A stretch of 61,588 nt of DNA from Spirochaetota bacterium (lineage in GTDB: Bacteria; Spirochaetota; UBA4802; JAFGDQ01). Shown piece after piece: positions 16,652-26,587 of this stretch. A program made the translations under genes and the position numbers. The notes below the pieces were generated by a model. That model worked only from the letters and a program-made list of their open reading frames with translations, had not been told where the DNA came from and ran no database searches. Where the stretch lies: positions 1 to 61,588 of the forward strand of contig JAFGSG010000024.1 of the NCBI GenBank assembly GCA_016934735.1, in the 5' to 3' direction. Position 1 is the first letter of the stretch, and each line of letters opens with the position of its first letter.

Positions 16652-17863
16652 TTATTCCGATAAAATATCCGGTATGGATTCAATATCTTCCCAATCTATA
16701 TTCGCTGTCAATGATATTCTTATTCTTGATGTACCCTGAGGAACTGTAGGCGGCCTTATGGGGAAAACTAAAAATCCTTTTAGCTGAAGATCATCCGATA
16801 TTTGGATAGTTTTCGCTTTATTACCTGTAATTGCGGGTACTATCTGGCTTGCTCCGGCAGTTTTTATATTCTTATCTGTCAGGGAAATACGAAGTCTTTC
16901 CGCTACAGACTGAAGTTTGTCTCTTTTTACTTTTAAACCGTGTAACTTTTTTAAAATATAGATATTCCAGTTTACAATAACCGGCGGCAATGCTGTGGTA
17001 TAAAGAAGAGTACGTGTGTTATTTATAAGATATTCCTTCAAGACCTGATTTGTTATTGCATAAGCTCCCTGTGACGCAAAAGCTTTTCCGAATGTGCCTA
17101 TAATAATATCAACATCTTTAACGGAGTCCTCTCTTTCGCATATCCCAAGGCCGGAATCTCCGAATAAGCCGACGGCATGAGCTTCGTCGATATATAAAAG
17201 AGCGTTATATCTGTTTTTTATTTCAACAAGCTTTTTTATATCCGCAATGTCGCCATCCATACTGAATACAGATTCAGATATTATAATTGCTTTATTATAT
17301 TTTTCTCTATTTTTCTTAAGTATGGAATCAATTTGATCATAATTAAAATGTTCATAGGGAATACAATGGGCTCGCGATAATCGTGTGCCGTCTATTATGC
17401 TCGCATGATTAAGGCTGTCGGAAAGTATAAGGCTGTTTTTATCCGTCAGTGTGGAAATTATCCCGATATTGGCATGATACCCGCTGTTAAAGACAAGGGC
17501 CTCTTTAAGCTTATTATTTTTATTTGAGTCTTCAGGTTGAATTGTCTTGTTATACAGATCCGACAATAAGCTCTCAAGGTCTGAGTATAACTCATAATTT
17601 CCTGACAGCAGTCTCGATGAAGTGCTTCCCGGCCCGAATGAATCAATCATATTATGATCATTAAGCTGAGCGTAAAAATTATTTATACACTCTTTATCTG
17701 TAGCTAAACCTAAATAATCATTTGATGATAAATTTAAATATTTTTTATTATTATAAATAACAAATTTATTATTTCTTGAATGAATAATTTTTAAAAACCT
17801 GTATTGATTATCCTGTTTTAATTGATTAAGCTCGTTTTCAAAAACAGTATATAAATCAGCCAT
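16652..17863 (-). CDS. bioF: 8-amino-7-oxononanoate synthase
   Basis: PLP-dependent alpha-oxoamine synthase of 403 aa that condenses pimeloyl thioester with alanine. Visible blocks are NSNDYLGLA-like [49 protein letters not shown], and the PLP-Lys segment [14 protein letters not shown] chose ATG 17863 over the longer 17896 because it has GAAGAAGGG upstream and overlaps the end of bioA by 8 nt (ATGGCTGA), the usual coupling; the longer form would add 11 lysine-rich residues. Confidence 0.93.
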   Translation of the reverse strand: MADLYTVFENELNQLKQDNQYRFLKIIHSRNNKFVIYNNKKYLNLSSNDYLGLATDKECINNFYAQLNDHNMIDSFGPGSTSSRLLSGNYELYSDLESLLSDLYNKTIQPEDSNKNNKLKEALVFNSGYHANIGIISTLTDKNSLILSDSLNHASIIDGTRLSRAHCIPYEHFNYDQIDSILKKNREKYNKAIIISESVFSMDGDIADIKKLVEIKNRYNALLYIDEAHAVGLFGDSGLGICEREDSVKDVDIIIGTFGKAFASQGAYAITNQVLKEYLINNTRTLLYTTALPPVIVNWNIYILKKLHGLKVKRDKLQSVAERLRISLTDKNIKTAGASQIVPAITGNKAKTIQISDDLQLKGFLVFPIRPPTVPQGTSRIRISLTANIDWEDIESIPDILSE

Positions 17864-19160
17864 GACACTGCCCTTCTTCTTTAACCGCTTCAGCAATAGC
17901 TTCCGTCAATTGCGAGAGATCATCGGGTACTATTATATACGAAGGCATTATATAAATCAGTTTTCCGAACGGCCTTACCCATACGCCGCGTTCAACAAAT
18001 CTTCGGGTGATTGACGGCAGGTTCACATGCTGCTTCATCTCTACAACGCCAATCGCTCCAAGGGCCCTGACATCCCTGACATTTGAAAAACCGGCGCACA
18101 CTTTCAGTTCGTTTTTAAGCTGATTTTCAATATTTTTTATTGTTTTCTGATACTCCGAACCAAGAAGCAGTTTTATGCTCGCGCACGCCGTTGCGCATGC
18201 GAGCGGGTTTGCCATAAAAGTTGGACCGTGCATAAATGCGCCGCTCCCGAACGCTGATATGCTTCTGCTTACAGCGTCAGTCGTCAATGTTGCAGCAAGC
18301 GTCATATAGCCGCCTGTCATTGCCTTTCCCACGCACATAATATCTGGCGCTACACCGGCGTGCTCGCACGCGAATAGCCTGCCGGTACGTCCGAAGCCTG
18401 TTGCGATCTCGTCCAAGATCAGAAGTACGTTATATCTGTCGCATAACGCCCTTACTCTGCGGAGGTATTCGGCAGAGTAAAAGCGCATGCCGCCGGCTCC
18501 CTGTACAATCGGTTCAAGGATCACGGCAGCAATTTCCTCATGGTGTTTTCCAATAAGGCCTATAAACGAAGAAATGTCGTTCTCATCCCATTCTCCGCCG
18601 AATCCGCATTCCGGAGCGTCAGCAAAGTACTGAAGAGGAAGCACTTTACTGAACATTTCATGCATGCCTGTAACAGGATCGCATACAGACATTGCATAAA
18701 AAGTATCTCCATGATAGCCGGATCGTATTGTAAGTAATTTACTTTTCTCCGGCATCCCGAGCGATAACCAGTATTGTATTGCCATTTTAATCGCTACTTC
18801 CACTGAAACAGAACCGGAATCGCAAAAGAAAACTTTTTGAAGCGGTGCAGGAGTAATATCCACCAGGTAGGAGGCAAGTTCAACCGCAGGCTTATGCGTC
18901 AATCCTCCGAACATTACATGCGACATGTTTTTAACCTGATCTTTTAAAGCTTTATTAAGCACAGGATGATTGTAACCGTGAATTGCTGACCACCACGACG
19001 ACATCCCGTCGATCAATTCTCTGCCATTATCAAGCTTTAAACGCACACCCGAAGCAGAAACAACGCGGTATATCATCTGGGGATCATTCATTGAAGAGTA
19101 AGGATGCCAGATATGGTTTCTGTCAAACTCTAAGAGTTCATTTTCTTTAAGCTTTATCAT
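17856..19160 (-). CDS. bioA: Adenosylmethionine--8-amino-7-oxononanoate transaminase
   Basis: Class III PLP aminotransferase of 434 aa using SAM as amino donor to form 7,8-diaminopelargonate. Specific marks are HIWHPYSSM near the N-terminus, [14 protein letters not shown], the PLP-binding [28 protein letters not shown] with the Schiff-base Lys, and [16 protein letters not shown] and SSWW favour BioA over other class III transaminases. It is 47 nt downstream of bioB and overlaps bioF. Confidence 0.95.
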   Translation of the reverse strand: MIKLKENELLEFDRNHIWHPYSSMNDPQMIYRVVSASGVRLKLDNGRELIDGMSSWWSAIHGYNHPVLNKALKDQVKNMSHVMFGGLTHKPAVELASYLVDITPAPLQKVFFCDSGSVSVEVAIKMAIQYWLSLGMPEKSKLLTIRSGYHGDTFYAMSVCDPVTGMHEMFSKVLPLQYFADAPECGFGGEWDENDISSFIGLIGKHHEEIAAVILEPIVQGAGGMRFYSAEYLRRVRALCDRYNVLLILDEIATGFGRTGRLFACEHAGVAPDIMCVGKAMTGGYMTLAATLTTDAVSRSISAFGSGAFMHGPTFMANPLACATACASIKLLLGSEYQKTIKNIENQLKNELKVCAGFSNVRDVRALGAIGVVEMKQHVNLPSITRRFVERGVWVRPFGKLIYIMPSYIIVPDDLSQLTEAIAEAVKEEGQCHG

Positions 19161-19207
19161 ATTATCTGAAGTTATTTTTATGTATTCAGCGGCAGTATTG
19201 CTTTATA

Positions 19208-20194
19208 TTACTGATGTTTAAACATATCCAGTTCTTTCTGGAACAGCATATCATCTTTAATTTCACGGCCTCTTGTAGTAAGATATCCGCCTGTAATGAA
19301 TCCATTTGCTCCGGCAAGCATAATTAAACCCTGAAAATCCTTCATTTTTGTTTCCCTGCCGGCTGCAAATTTTATTATCTTTGAAGGATTTATCAATCTG
19401 AATAATGCGAATGTCTTAACAATCTCCGATACAGATAAAGCTGCCTGATTTTCAAGCGGAGTGCCTTTAATGGGAATTAACACATTAATCGGTATAACAT
19501 TTACATCAAGTTCTTTTAATGCGAACGCCATCTCAACACGGTCGTCCATTGTTTCTCCGAGACCGATTATACCGCCGCAGCAGACATTTATCCCGTATTT
19601 TTTTAATAATTTTACAGTGTCGAATTTTTGCTCAATGGTATGTGTTGTGGAAATCAGTTCTCTATATTTTTTAGGATTAGTCTGGATATTAATATTAAAA
19701 TGATAAATATTGTGCTTCGAAAGTTTTCTCACAGTTTCATCGCTCATATTTCCGATTGACACGCATACATTCTTTTCCGGATATTTTTTATGTATGGCAT
19801 CTATTGCATCTGTGATCTGCATAAATTCTTTAGAGAGCGTTCCATAGCCTGTCCCGCTGGTAACTATTGCAAAACTTTGAACACCGGCTTCGTAACACTC
19901 CTCAGCTTTTCTTACAATTTTATCAATGCTTTCCAATGGATATGTTTCAGCTTCTGTTTTATTATGCGACGACTGTGCACAAAATCTGCAATCTTCATTA
20001 CATACTCCGGATTTTGCGTTCATAATCGAACAAAGACTCTTTTCATTTGCGAATCTTTCTTTTACTTTATTTGCCAATGAAAGTAAATCTAATATATCTT
20101 CACCATTTAACTGGGATAATTCATAAAAATAATTTTGATCTAATTCTTTTCCATTTAAAATTTCATAGGCTTTTTCTATAACTGGATTAAGCAT
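19208..20194 (-). CDS. bioB: Biotin synthase
   Basis: Radical-SAM enzyme of 328 aa that inserts sulfur into dethiobiotin. The radical-SAM cluster ligands are C65, C69 and C72 (CNEDCRFC), and CAQSS follows. Further conserved blocks are SIGNMSDETVRKL, NINIQTNPKKYRELISTTHT, GGIIGLGETMDDR, and AAGRETKMKDFQGL with the Arg of the 2Fe-2S site. It is the first gene of the biotin series. AGAGGA precedes the ATG. I see no convincing BirA operator upstream. No bioC, bioH or bioW is in the window, so pimelate supply lies elsewhere. Confidence 0.95.
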   Translation of the reverse strand: MLNPVIEKAYEILNGKELDQNYFYELSQLNGEDILDLLSLANKVKERFANEKSLCSIMNAKSGVCNEDCRFCAQSSHNKTEAETYPLESIDKIVRKAEECYEAGVQSFAIVTSGTGYGTLSKEFMQITDAIDAIHKKYPEKNVCVSIGNMSDETVRKLSKHNIYHFNINIQTNPKKYRELISTTHTIEQKFDTVKLLKKYGINVCCGGIIGLGETMDDRVEMAFALKELDVNVIPINVLIPIKGTPLENQAALSVSEIVKTFALFRLINPSKIIKFAAGRETKMKDFQGLIMLAGANGFITGGYLTTRGREIKDDMLFQKELDMFKHQ

Positions 20195-20334
20195 AATAAT
20201 ATATGTCCTCTGATTAATTCATTTTTTGACATTATTTGAATGAATAGTATGTTAGTCGAGTTTTTTTTATATTTTTTAAATTATGATGACTGGAAGGATT
20301 TTTTTGTTGATTTATGTATACTATTTATTAAGCT

Positions 20335-20514
20335 AGTACAGCGTCACACTTGTTTTTAACGGTTAAGAATGCCGTAAATTGAAATACATTACAAACTTTT
20401 CTGCGGAATTAGGCCTTCCTGGATAGTTTTTCTTGTTTTAAATAGCTTTTACATCAGGCCTGAAAGACGTCCTCAAAAATTTTGCAATGTATTTCAATTA
20501 ATGTGATGCTATGG
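20335..20514. mobile_element. MITE-like inverted-repeat element (or IS remnant)
   Basis: Arms 20377-20395 and 20481-20499 match over 18 of 19 bp (AATTGAAATACATT-A/G-CAAA). Outside them AGCGTCACA (20340-20348) and TGTGATGCT (20502-20510) pair with one mismatch. The roughly 175-bp unit has no gene and sits between bioB and a tRNA gene. On the minus strand the inner part contains a short open tail (KTRKTIQEGLIPQKSL then stop) that could be the end of a lost transposase. No target-site duplication could be confirmed. Confidence 0.4.
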
Positions 20515-20532
20515 TAATATTGAAGAATAAAA

Positions 20533-20605
20533 GCCAACGTAGCTCAGTAGGTAGAGCAGCTCACTCGTAATGAGCAGGTCATCGGTTCGATTCCGATCGT
20601 TGGCT
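20533..20605 (+). tRNA. tRNA-Thr(CGT)
   Basis: Complete cloverleaf. Acceptor GCCAACG pairs with CGTTGGC, the D arm is GCTC...GAGC, the anticodon stem GCTCA/TGAGC encloses loop CTCGTAA with anticodon CGT (reads ACG, Thr), and the T arm is ATCGG-TTCGATT-CCGAT. The discriminator base is T and CCA is not encoded. It lies 5 nt from the convergent end of the flgJ-like gene. Confidence 0.95.
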
Positions 20606-20610
20606 CATAA

Positions 20611-21003
20611 TTATTTTCCGCTTAAATCTTCATATAACATTTTTGCGAGACCCAGGTTGGATGTTTTAGATAGATTTAGTGCATACTCGTCATAGAGCAT
20701 ATCTTCGAATATTTTTTCAGCAAAACCGCCGTCAATAAGCTTTTCTTCCGGAAGGGTATTTCTCATTTCCTTCAGCATCCTGCTTACAAATATCGATTCC
20801 ATTTCAATACACACGTTCATGAGCTTTGTATCGATTTGTTTTTGATGATTATTTGCTGAATAAATATTATTTTTATCTTCTGTACTCCTATTCAGACTTT
20901 GATTGAGAAAATTTTGAAACTTATTTTCCTTATTTGATGTTATGGTTTTTAAATTCGTATTTATATTAAAACTTTCCGGTTTTAGAATGTCTGTAATTTC
21001 CAT
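20611..21003 (-). CDS. flgJ: FlgJ-like rod-binding protein (no muramidase domain)
   Basis: 130 aa. The C-terminal half is the rod-binding FlgJ N-terminal domain: VCIEMESIFVSRMLKEMRNT, GFAEKIFEDMLYDEYALNLSKTSNLGLAKMLYEDL. The peptidoglycan hydrolase domain of enterobacterial FlgJ is absent, as is usual outside that group. It helps the rod assemble in the periplasm. It is the last gene of the flgG-A-H-I operon, 8 nt after flgI. The Asn-rich first 50 residues are poorly conserved. Confidence 0.85.
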   Translation of the reverse strand: MEITDILKPESFNINTNLKTITSNKENKFQNFLNQSLNRSTEDKNNIYSANNHQKQIDTKLMNVCIEMESIFVSRMLKEMRNTLPEEKLIDGGFAEKIFEDMLYDEYALNLSKTSNLGLAKMLYEDLSGK

Positions 21004-21011
21004 ACAAGTTC

Positions 21012-22034
21012 CTATTTTATTATTAGATTCGCATGAAGCGCGCCTGCATCTTTAATCGCTTTTAATATTGCGATAATATCCCGTGTTGAAGCTCCTATAT
21101 AGTTCAGTGAATCAACAATATCCTTTACTGAACTTCCTTTAATAGCTGCAGTGCTTGCGGTTTCACCTGTACTGCCAATAGCGCCACCTTCTCTGCTTCC
21201 AACTTTAATTATCATTCCATCTTTACTAACAACAACATCGGAGATTTTAACATCTCCGCCCATAACAATTGTCCCGTCTCTTTCATTTATAACCACGCGG
21301 GCTTCAGTACCGGGATTTACTTCCATATTCTCTATTGTTGAAATGAACTCAGTTAAACCGGTATCTTTTGGTATTAAAAGCTTTATTCTGCCATTGTTCA
21401 CGATTTCAGGCTTTGATTCTATATACCGGCCTTCTACTGCTTTAATAATATTATTTGCAACTGTAAAGTCCCAATCTCTCAGTATCAGTATAATAGCGTT
21501 ATTTGCTACAATATCCGGCTCCAATGCCCGTTCAACTATCCCGCCATTAACTACATTCGCAGCAGTACTTATCTTCTTTCCGCTTTTTGGAGAAGAAAAT
21601 GACAATGAACCCTGCGACACAACATATATACGTCCATCAGCTCCCATAAGCGGAGACTGCACAAGTACTCCGCCTTCAAGCGATTTAGCATCCCCGATAG
21701 ATGAAACAGCAACATCAACTCTGTCTCCGATTCTTACGAATGATGGAAGTTTTGCAGTTAAGAATACAGCAGCTATATTTTTCGATCTATAATTCTCATC
21801 TTCTGTAATACCGATGCTTTTTAAAACACTTTTAAGTGATGATTCCGCCAGGGAGGTTTTACTGTCTCCCGTACCCTGCAATCCGACGACTACTCCAAAA
21901 CCGAACACCTGATTTTCTTTAAGCCCGTCAATAAATGCGATTTCTCTTATTTTTACATTAACCGCTGAATACAAATTATTCTGCAGTAAAAAAAATACGG
22001 CAGTAAAGTATAATAGGAACGATAATTTCTTCAT
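21012..22034 (-). CDS. flgI: Flagellar P-ring protein
   Basis: 340 aa with a signal peptide (about 1-24). Conserved blocks: VKIREIAFIDGLKENQVFGFGVVVGLQGTGDS, AAVFLTAKLPSFVRIGDRVDVAVSSIGDAKSLEGG in the middle, and GSREGGAIG followed by VKDIVDSLNYIGASTRDIIAILKAIKDAGALHA at the C-terminus. FlgI forms the periplasmic ring around the rod. Most spirochaetes with periplasmic flagella lack FlgI and FlgH, while Leptospira relatives keep them, so its presence is informative. It follows flgH by 16 nt. Confidence 0.95.
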   Translation of the reverse strand: MKKLSFLLYFTAVFFLLQNNLYSAVNVKIREIAFIDGLKENQVFGFGVVVGLQGTGDSKTSLAESSLKSVLKSIGITEDENYRSKNIAAVFLTAKLPSFVRIGDRVDVAVSSIGDAKSLEGGVLVQSPLMGADGRIYVVSQGSLSFSSPKSGKKISTAANVVNGGIVERALEPDIVANNAIILILRDWDFTVANNIIKAVEGRYIESKPEIVNNGRIKLLIPKDTGLTEFISTIENMEVNPGTEARVVINERDGTIVMGGDVKISDVVVSKDGMIIKVGSREGGAIGSTGETASTAAIKGSSVKDIVDSLNYIGASTRDIIAILKAIKDAGALHANLIIK

Positions 22035-22050
22035 ATTTCCCGGTGTCCGT

Positions 22051-22695
22051 TTACCTGCTTATCTCTCTTAGCATTTTATTCAGATAATCAATAATAATCT
22101 TTTGTTTTTCATCTTCAGTTAATGATGTTGATGAAGCTTCGTCTTCTTTTAATTCTTCCCTTTCAATATTGATATTACTTCTTTCAAGTAGCCCGCGTAT
22201 CTCCAGCCGGAAATCTGCAATATTTTTTGATAGAACGCTTCTGCCTTTCACAAGCTCAGGATCAACAATTCCCGATACAGCAAATCTGTTTATCTTACCG
22301 TTAAAGGAATATTCCCTTACACCTGCAATAGTCAGTTTTCCACCTGCAAGCCTGTTTAATACTCTCGAAGCAATGGATATTGTCAAACCTCCCTTGCCTG
22401 AAAGATCAGCTTTATCACTGCTTGAAATCTTTTTATTTGAATTGATCTTTGGAAGAAATCCTGTAACAGTTGTGTCGGGATTGGAGACAATATTATACGA
22501 ATTGTCATTATTGAAAGTAAGGTTAAATCTTAATTGTGAAACATCATTTATATTAACTACAATAACATCACCCACATTAAGATTTGTACCTGACGCGTAA
22601 ATATTTCTGTCTCTCCATATAGTTCTTGAACTAAGAGATAAAGGAATACAAAGCATGTAAGATATAAAAATTGCAAAGGCAATAAAAAACTTCAT
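22051..22695 (-). CDS. flgH: Flagellar L-ring protein
   Basis: 214 aa. After a signal peptide come SRTIWRDRNIYASGTNLNVGDVIVVNI, SSSDKADLSGKGGL, AGGKLTIAGVREYSFNGKINRFAVSGIVDPELV, which is the FlgH core. A charged C-terminal extension (about 180-214) is not usual. The Cys at 16 lies in a poor lipobox (YMLC), so lipidation, normal for FlgH, is doubtful. It overlaps the end of flgA by 4 nt (ATGA). Confidence 0.93.
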   Translation of the reverse strand: MKFFIAFAIFISYMLCIPLSLSSRTIWRDRNIYASGTNLNVGDVIVVNINDVSQLRFNLTFNNDNSYNIVSNPDTTVTGFLPKINSNKKISSSDKADLSGKGGLTISIASRVLNRLAGGKLTIAGVREYSFNGKINRFAVSGIVDPELVKGRSVLSKNIADFRLEIRGLLERSNINIEREELKEDEASSTSLTEDEKQKIIIDYLNKMLREISR

Positions 22696-23222
22696 ATATT
22701 TACCTCAACACGTTCTCTGCCAATAATCTTTGCCTTAATAAATTTTTTCATGGTTAATTTATTGGTAATTCGTACCGTTATTTCATCGTTCAACTTTCCA
22801 TCATTAACCGCTATTCCTTTCAGTACTAATGAAATCCCTTTATTATTTACAACGACTTCAACCCGGTCTCCTTTTTTTAAAAAAAGTTCATCATGGTCCA
22901 CAATTGTTATATCATTTGAACTATTATTTATAACGCGAACGGCGTTTCCATAAATGGATATACTTTCTTCAGTATAACTTTTTAATATTGATAGTATTTC
23001 TTTTTTATCGATATATCCGTCTGAATATATTTCACACTCAATATTAATTTTTTTAATTTGTTTAATATCGGAACGATCGGAATCTATTAATGCAATATCA
23101 CCTAATAATAGATTATTTTCAGCTGTTATTTTTGGAAACAGTATCAGTTTTATATCAGCGCTTTCAACTGCGCCACATAATAAAAAAATTAAACTGATTA
23201 CTGAAAATAACCGGTTAATCAT
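22692..23222 (-). CDS. flgA: Flagellar basal-body P-ring formation chaperone
   Basis: 176 aa with a signal peptide. The first part is poorly conserved; the C-terminal SAF-like domain has LKKGDRVEVVVNNKGISLVLKGIAVNDGKLNDEITVRITN, typical of FlgA. It is a periplasmic chaperone for FlgI assembly. Its ATG overlaps the flgG stop (TAATG) and its stop overlaps the flgH start, so translation is coupled. Confidence 0.9.
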   Translation of the reverse strand: MINRLFSVISLIFLLCGAVESADIKLILFPKITAENNLLLGDIALIDSDRSDIKQIKKINIECEIYSDGYIDKKEILSILKSYTEESISIYGNAVRVINNSSNDITIVDHDELFLKKGDRVEVVVNNKGISLVLKGIAVNDGKLNDEITVRITNKLTMKKFIKAKIIGRERVEVNI

Positions 23223-24016
23223 TATCTTTTTAATCCGATTGCAGTTGCCAGCATACTGTCCGATGTCTGTATTGATTTCGAATTAATTTCATAAGCGCGC
23301 TGAGCAACGATCATGGCTACCATTTCTTCAACAACTTTAACATTCGACATTTCAAGAAATCCCTGATGTGTCTTTGCCATACCGTCCATGCCTGGCTGTC
23401 CTATGATCTCCTCGCCGGAAGCAGGTGTAATTTTATACAAATTAGCTCCGATATTGGAAAGACCTGCCGGATTGACAAAGCGCACTATTTCAAGCTGCCC
23501 GACATCTATCGGATCCTCATCCCCTGTTACATTAACGGTCACTCTGCCGTCCTGGCTTATTGAAAGCGTATTCATTATAAAATTTTCTGGAAGTATAAGA
23601 GGCGGCTCAAGGAGATAGCCGTTGGAGTTTACAACCTGCCTGTTGGAGTCAATTTTAAATGATCCGTCCCGCGTATATGCAATGCTTCCGTCGTATAACT
23701 GGACTCTGAAAAACCCTTCTCCTTCAAGAGCTATATCAAGCTTGTTCTCTGTTGATTGAAGACTGCCCTGCTGGAACATTTTTTGAGTTGCAGCTGTTTT
23801 AACTCCGTGTCCTACCTGAATGCCTGTAGGTACTTCTGTTACTTCCGTTGCAGGCGTGCCTGCCATTAAAATTGTCTGGTAAATAAGGTCTTCAAATTCC
23901 GCTCTGGCTTTTTTAAAACCTGTTGTATTTACATTGGAAAGGTTATTCGAAATAGTATCAATATTGAACTGCTGTCCAATCATTCCTGATGCACCTGTCC
24001 ATAATGATCTTAACAT
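23222..24016 (-). CDS. flgG: Flagellar distal rod protein
   Basis: 264 aa. N-terminal LRSLWTGASGMIGQQFNIDTISNNLSNVNTTGFKKARAEFEDL is the rod/hook N-domain of FlgG; QVGHGVKTAATQKMFQQGSLQSTENKLDIALEGEGFFRV is the FlgG-specific block; the C-terminal coiled coil is EEMVAMIVAQRAYEINSKSIQTSDSMLATAI. First gene of the operon, with AGGAGG before the ATG. No flgF is adjacent in the window, so the proximal rod gene lies elsewhere. Confidence 0.96.
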   Translation of the reverse strand: MLRSLWTGASGMIGQQFNIDTISNNLSNVNTTGFKKARAEFEDLIYQTILMAGTPATEVTEVPTGIQVGHGVKTAATQKMFQQGSLQSTENKLDIALEGEGFFRVQLYDGSIAYTRDGSFKIDSNRQVVNSNGYLLEPPLILPENFIMNTLSISQDGRVTVNVTGDEDPIDVGQLEIVRFVNPAGLSNIGANLYKITPASGEEIIGQPGMDGMAKTHQGFLEMSNVKVVEEMVAMIVAQRAYEINSKSIQTSDSMLATAIGLKR

Positions 24017-24181
24017 TTTATCCTCCTGAATATTTATTCAAAAATTCTGTTATATATTACTTGAACCTTGAATTTATCTATGGTTTTCTTATTATTCTGT
24101 TTTATGTCTTATAGATATTTTCGGTAATTCTTACCATTAGCTTTATATTAAAAAGAAATATTATCATTACAAATTTTTCCA

Positions 24182-24210
24182 TTGACAAATATTATTATAT
24201 GAAAAAGATA
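24182..24210 (+). promoter_or_regulatory. Sigma70-like promoter for the MORN lipoprotein gene
   Basis: TTGACA (24182-24187), 17 nt, then AAGATA (24205-24210), with a better TATAA-type stretch slightly downstream. About 34 nt before the ATG. Confidence 0.4.
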
Positions 24211-24243
24211 AAATATTATACCAAATTACCGGAGTAACAATTT

Positions 24244-25572
24244 ATGAAGATTAAAATATCTTTAATGGCATTTATATTTATAACAGCAATTCTTTATTCA
24301 TGTTCATCAACAGAAAAAAAAGCAGAAATACCGGAAAAAGTTAAGGACGGCCCGGGTAAAATTTACTGGGAAGACGGTTCGCTGAAAGGGAGGGGAAACT
24401 TCATAAATTTCCAGAAGGATGGCAAATGGACTTTATTCCACAAAGATTCAACATCAAAACTCGCTGAAGGAAACTATTTAAACGATAAACAAAACGGAAA
24501 TTGGATTTTTTTTCATAGAAACGGAGTCAAAAGCCTGGAAGGTTCTTTCGAAAATGATCAGAAAACCGGGTTATGGATTGCCTACTATGAAACAAGCGAG
24601 AAACTATGGGAAGCCAGGTATGTTATAAGAACTACTGACATGGGGAAAATTGGTGGGATGGAAGGGAAAAAAATAACTTATTATCCATCAGGCAGTGTAA
24701 AAATGGAGGAGGAATACGTAAAAGGTGAAAAAAAAGGCAGAAGCCAGGAATTTTATGAAAACGGCACGCCAAAAGAGATCTCATGGTTCAGCGATGATAA
24801 ACATAACGGCAAAAGCAACGTGTATTGGCCAAACGGGAAACTTAAAGAGCAGGGAATTTTTCAGGGCGGATTAAGAAACGGCGACTGGAAATTCTTTTAT
24901 GATAACGGACAGCTGCAAATGGCCGGCAATTTTATTATTGGAAAACTGGATATCAAAGGAGAAGAACAAACTCTTTCGCAGATGAACGGAAAATGGCAGT
25001 ATTTTTCCAAAGAAGGACATTTACAGAAAGAAGGTAACTATGAAAAAAGCAAAGAAATCGGATTCTGGAGATTTTATTCTTACAAAAACAATGTCAGACA
25101 ATTAAAAATGGAGCTTGAATTAAAAGGAGGAATGGCAGCGGGCAAGGGAAAGATATATGAAAACGGATCGCTTGCCGGTGAAGGCGGATTGATGGGTACA
25201 GTGAAAGCATTATATATAAAACTGGTTAACGGGAAAGAAGCAGGTGAAGAACAATTTTCGGAAACTCCTCCGGATAATCCAAAAGGCAATATCTCTTATA
25301 AATGGAACGGCAACTGGTCAATGCCCAGGATAAACGGTTTATGGTCTGAATATCATCCCGGCGGAAAAAATATAAAAACCGAAGCAAACTATATGATGGG
25401 TAAACTTAGCGGCAAATATAAAGAATATTTTTCAAACGGCAGGATAAAAGCTGAAGGAGAATATATGAACGGCAAAAAAAACGGGATGTGGAAAGTCTAT
25501 AATGAAAATGGGACATTGAACAAAGAAGAATCCGGCCGCTGGATGATAGGAAAGAAATCAAAAGTGCAATAG
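24244..25572 (+). CDS. MORN-variant (YwqK-type) repeat lipoprotein
   Basis: 442 aa. The signal peptide ends in a lipobox (LYSC, Cys20). The rest is built of about ten or more repeats of roughly 22-24 residues with the pattern YxNGxLKxEGxYxxGKxxGxWxxY, the MORN_2/YwqK type (for example YPSGSVKMEEEYVKGEKKG and YFSNGRIKAEGEYMNGKKNG). Such repeats make open beta-sheet arrays. The Cys-anchored array is probably exposed on the periplasmic or outer face of a membrane. CCGGAG precedes the ATG. It is the only gene on its strand here and converges with purQ 23 nt apart. Function unknown. Confidence 0.9.
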   Translation: MKIKISLMAFIFITAILYSCSSTEKKAEIPEKVKDGPGKIYWEDGSLKGRGNFINFQKDGKWTLFHKDSTSKLAEGNYLNDKQNGNWIFFHRNGVKSLEGSFENDQKTGLWIAYYETSEKLWEARYVIRTTDMGKIGGMEGKKITYYPSGSVKMEEEYVKGEKKGRSQEFYENGTPKEISWFSDDKHNGKSNVYWPNGKLKEQGIFQGGLRNGDWKFFYDNGQLQMAGNFIIGKLDIKGEEQTLSQMNGKWQYFSKEGHLQKEGNYEKSKEIGFWRFYSYKNNVRQLKMELELKGGMAAGKGKIYENGSLAGEGGLMGTVKALYIKLVNGKEAGEEQFSETPPDNPKGNISYKWNGNWSMPRINGLWSEYHPGGKNIKTEANYMMGKLSGKYKEYFSNGRIKAEGEYMNGKKNGMWKVYNENGTLNKEESGRWMIGKKSKVQ

Positions 25573-25595
25573 AAGATATTGAATCGTGGTTCAGA

Positions 25596-26402
25596 CTACA
25601 TAAAATATTTCACAGCGTTTTTAAATATCATGAGTCCTTCGCTCTCTTCCGGAAGAGAATAACCTTCCCTCTTTGCTTTTTCCTTTAAATAGGTCCAGTC
25701 ATCGCGCTGAGTAAATAAAATATTCCGTTCCGGATGTGGCATCATCCCCATCATTCGTCCGGATCTGTCGCAAACAGCAGCTATATCATTGATTGATCCA
25801 TTTGGGTTATACGGGAATTCACCATCCGCACGACTTCCGTCAGGTTTGGAATAACGCATTGCAACAAGGCTGTTCTTTTCGATCCTACTCAGAATTTCAT
25901 CCTGTGCAATGAAATTGCCCTCGCCGTGAGCAACAGGCATCCGCATACTTTCAATGTCTTTTGTGAAAACCGAAGGTGAATCAGCTATGTTTAAATCAAC
26001 CCATCTGCATTCGTACCTGAATGTCCTGTTATATTCGAGCGAAATTTCCGCTTTAGTCAAAACTCCGTCCATAGCAGGCAGTATGCCAAGATTTACCATA
26101 ACCTGGAAGCCGTTGCAAATACCCAATATAAGCTTATCTTTCTCAATAAATGCCCTGAACTCCTCGCTTAGATTGTTCTTGATTTTATTTGCCATGGCTT
26201 TCCCTGCGCCAGTGTCATCTCCGTACGCAAATCCTCCGGGGAATGCAAATATCTGATAATTAAACAATGTCCCCGGAGAATCAATAATTTCGTTTATATG
26301 CATTACAGAAGAAACGGCACCTGCTTTATTAAAAGCAAAAGCCGTTTCCTCTTCGCAATTTATTCCGTATCCGGTAAGTATCAGCGCGCGCGGTTTAGGC
26401 AT
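25596..26402 (-). CDS. purQ: Phosphoribosylformylglycinamidine synthase, glutaminase subunit
   Basis: Class I glutamine amidotransferase of 268 aa that feeds ammonia to PurL in the fourth step of purine synthesis. The nucleophile is C96 in LILGICNGFQ, the oxyanion region is FPGGFAYGDDTGAGK, and the His-Glu pair lies in MMPHPERN near the C-terminus. NCEEETAFAF near the N-terminus is typical of PurQ. purL and purS are not adjacent. The length is near the upper end for PurQ. Confidence 0.92.
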   Translation of the reverse strand: MPKPRALILTGYGINCEEETAFAFNKAGAVSSVMHINEIIDSPGTLFNYQIFAFPGGFAYGDDTGAGKAMANKIKNNLSEEFRAFIEKDKLILGICNGFQVMVNLGILPAMDGVLTKAEISLEYNRTFRYECRWVDLNIADSPSVFTKDIESMRMPVAHGEGNFIAQDEILSRIEKNSLVAMRYSKPDGSRADGEFPYNPNGSINDIAAVCDRSGRMMGMMPHPERNILFTQRDDWTYLKEKAKREGYSLPEESEGLMIFKNAVKYFM

Positions 26403-26587
26403 ATAAAATATTACCTCATTTTTAATTCTTTTAAGAAAGATGATCTTTAAATATCATTTTGTTGCCATTAAAGTTTTTTTCATAGGGCTTCGGCCAACTT
26501 CCGAAAAACAAAATTTTTAAAAATCCGTATTTTTGCTTTTTATGGTTTCTTTAGGATTTGTACCAGCCCGTTGTTTGGAATGGATTA

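Noticed and set aside
20195-20335. BirA operator upstream of bioB
   Set aside because: No dyad resembling TTGTAAACC-N14/15-GGTTTACAA is present.
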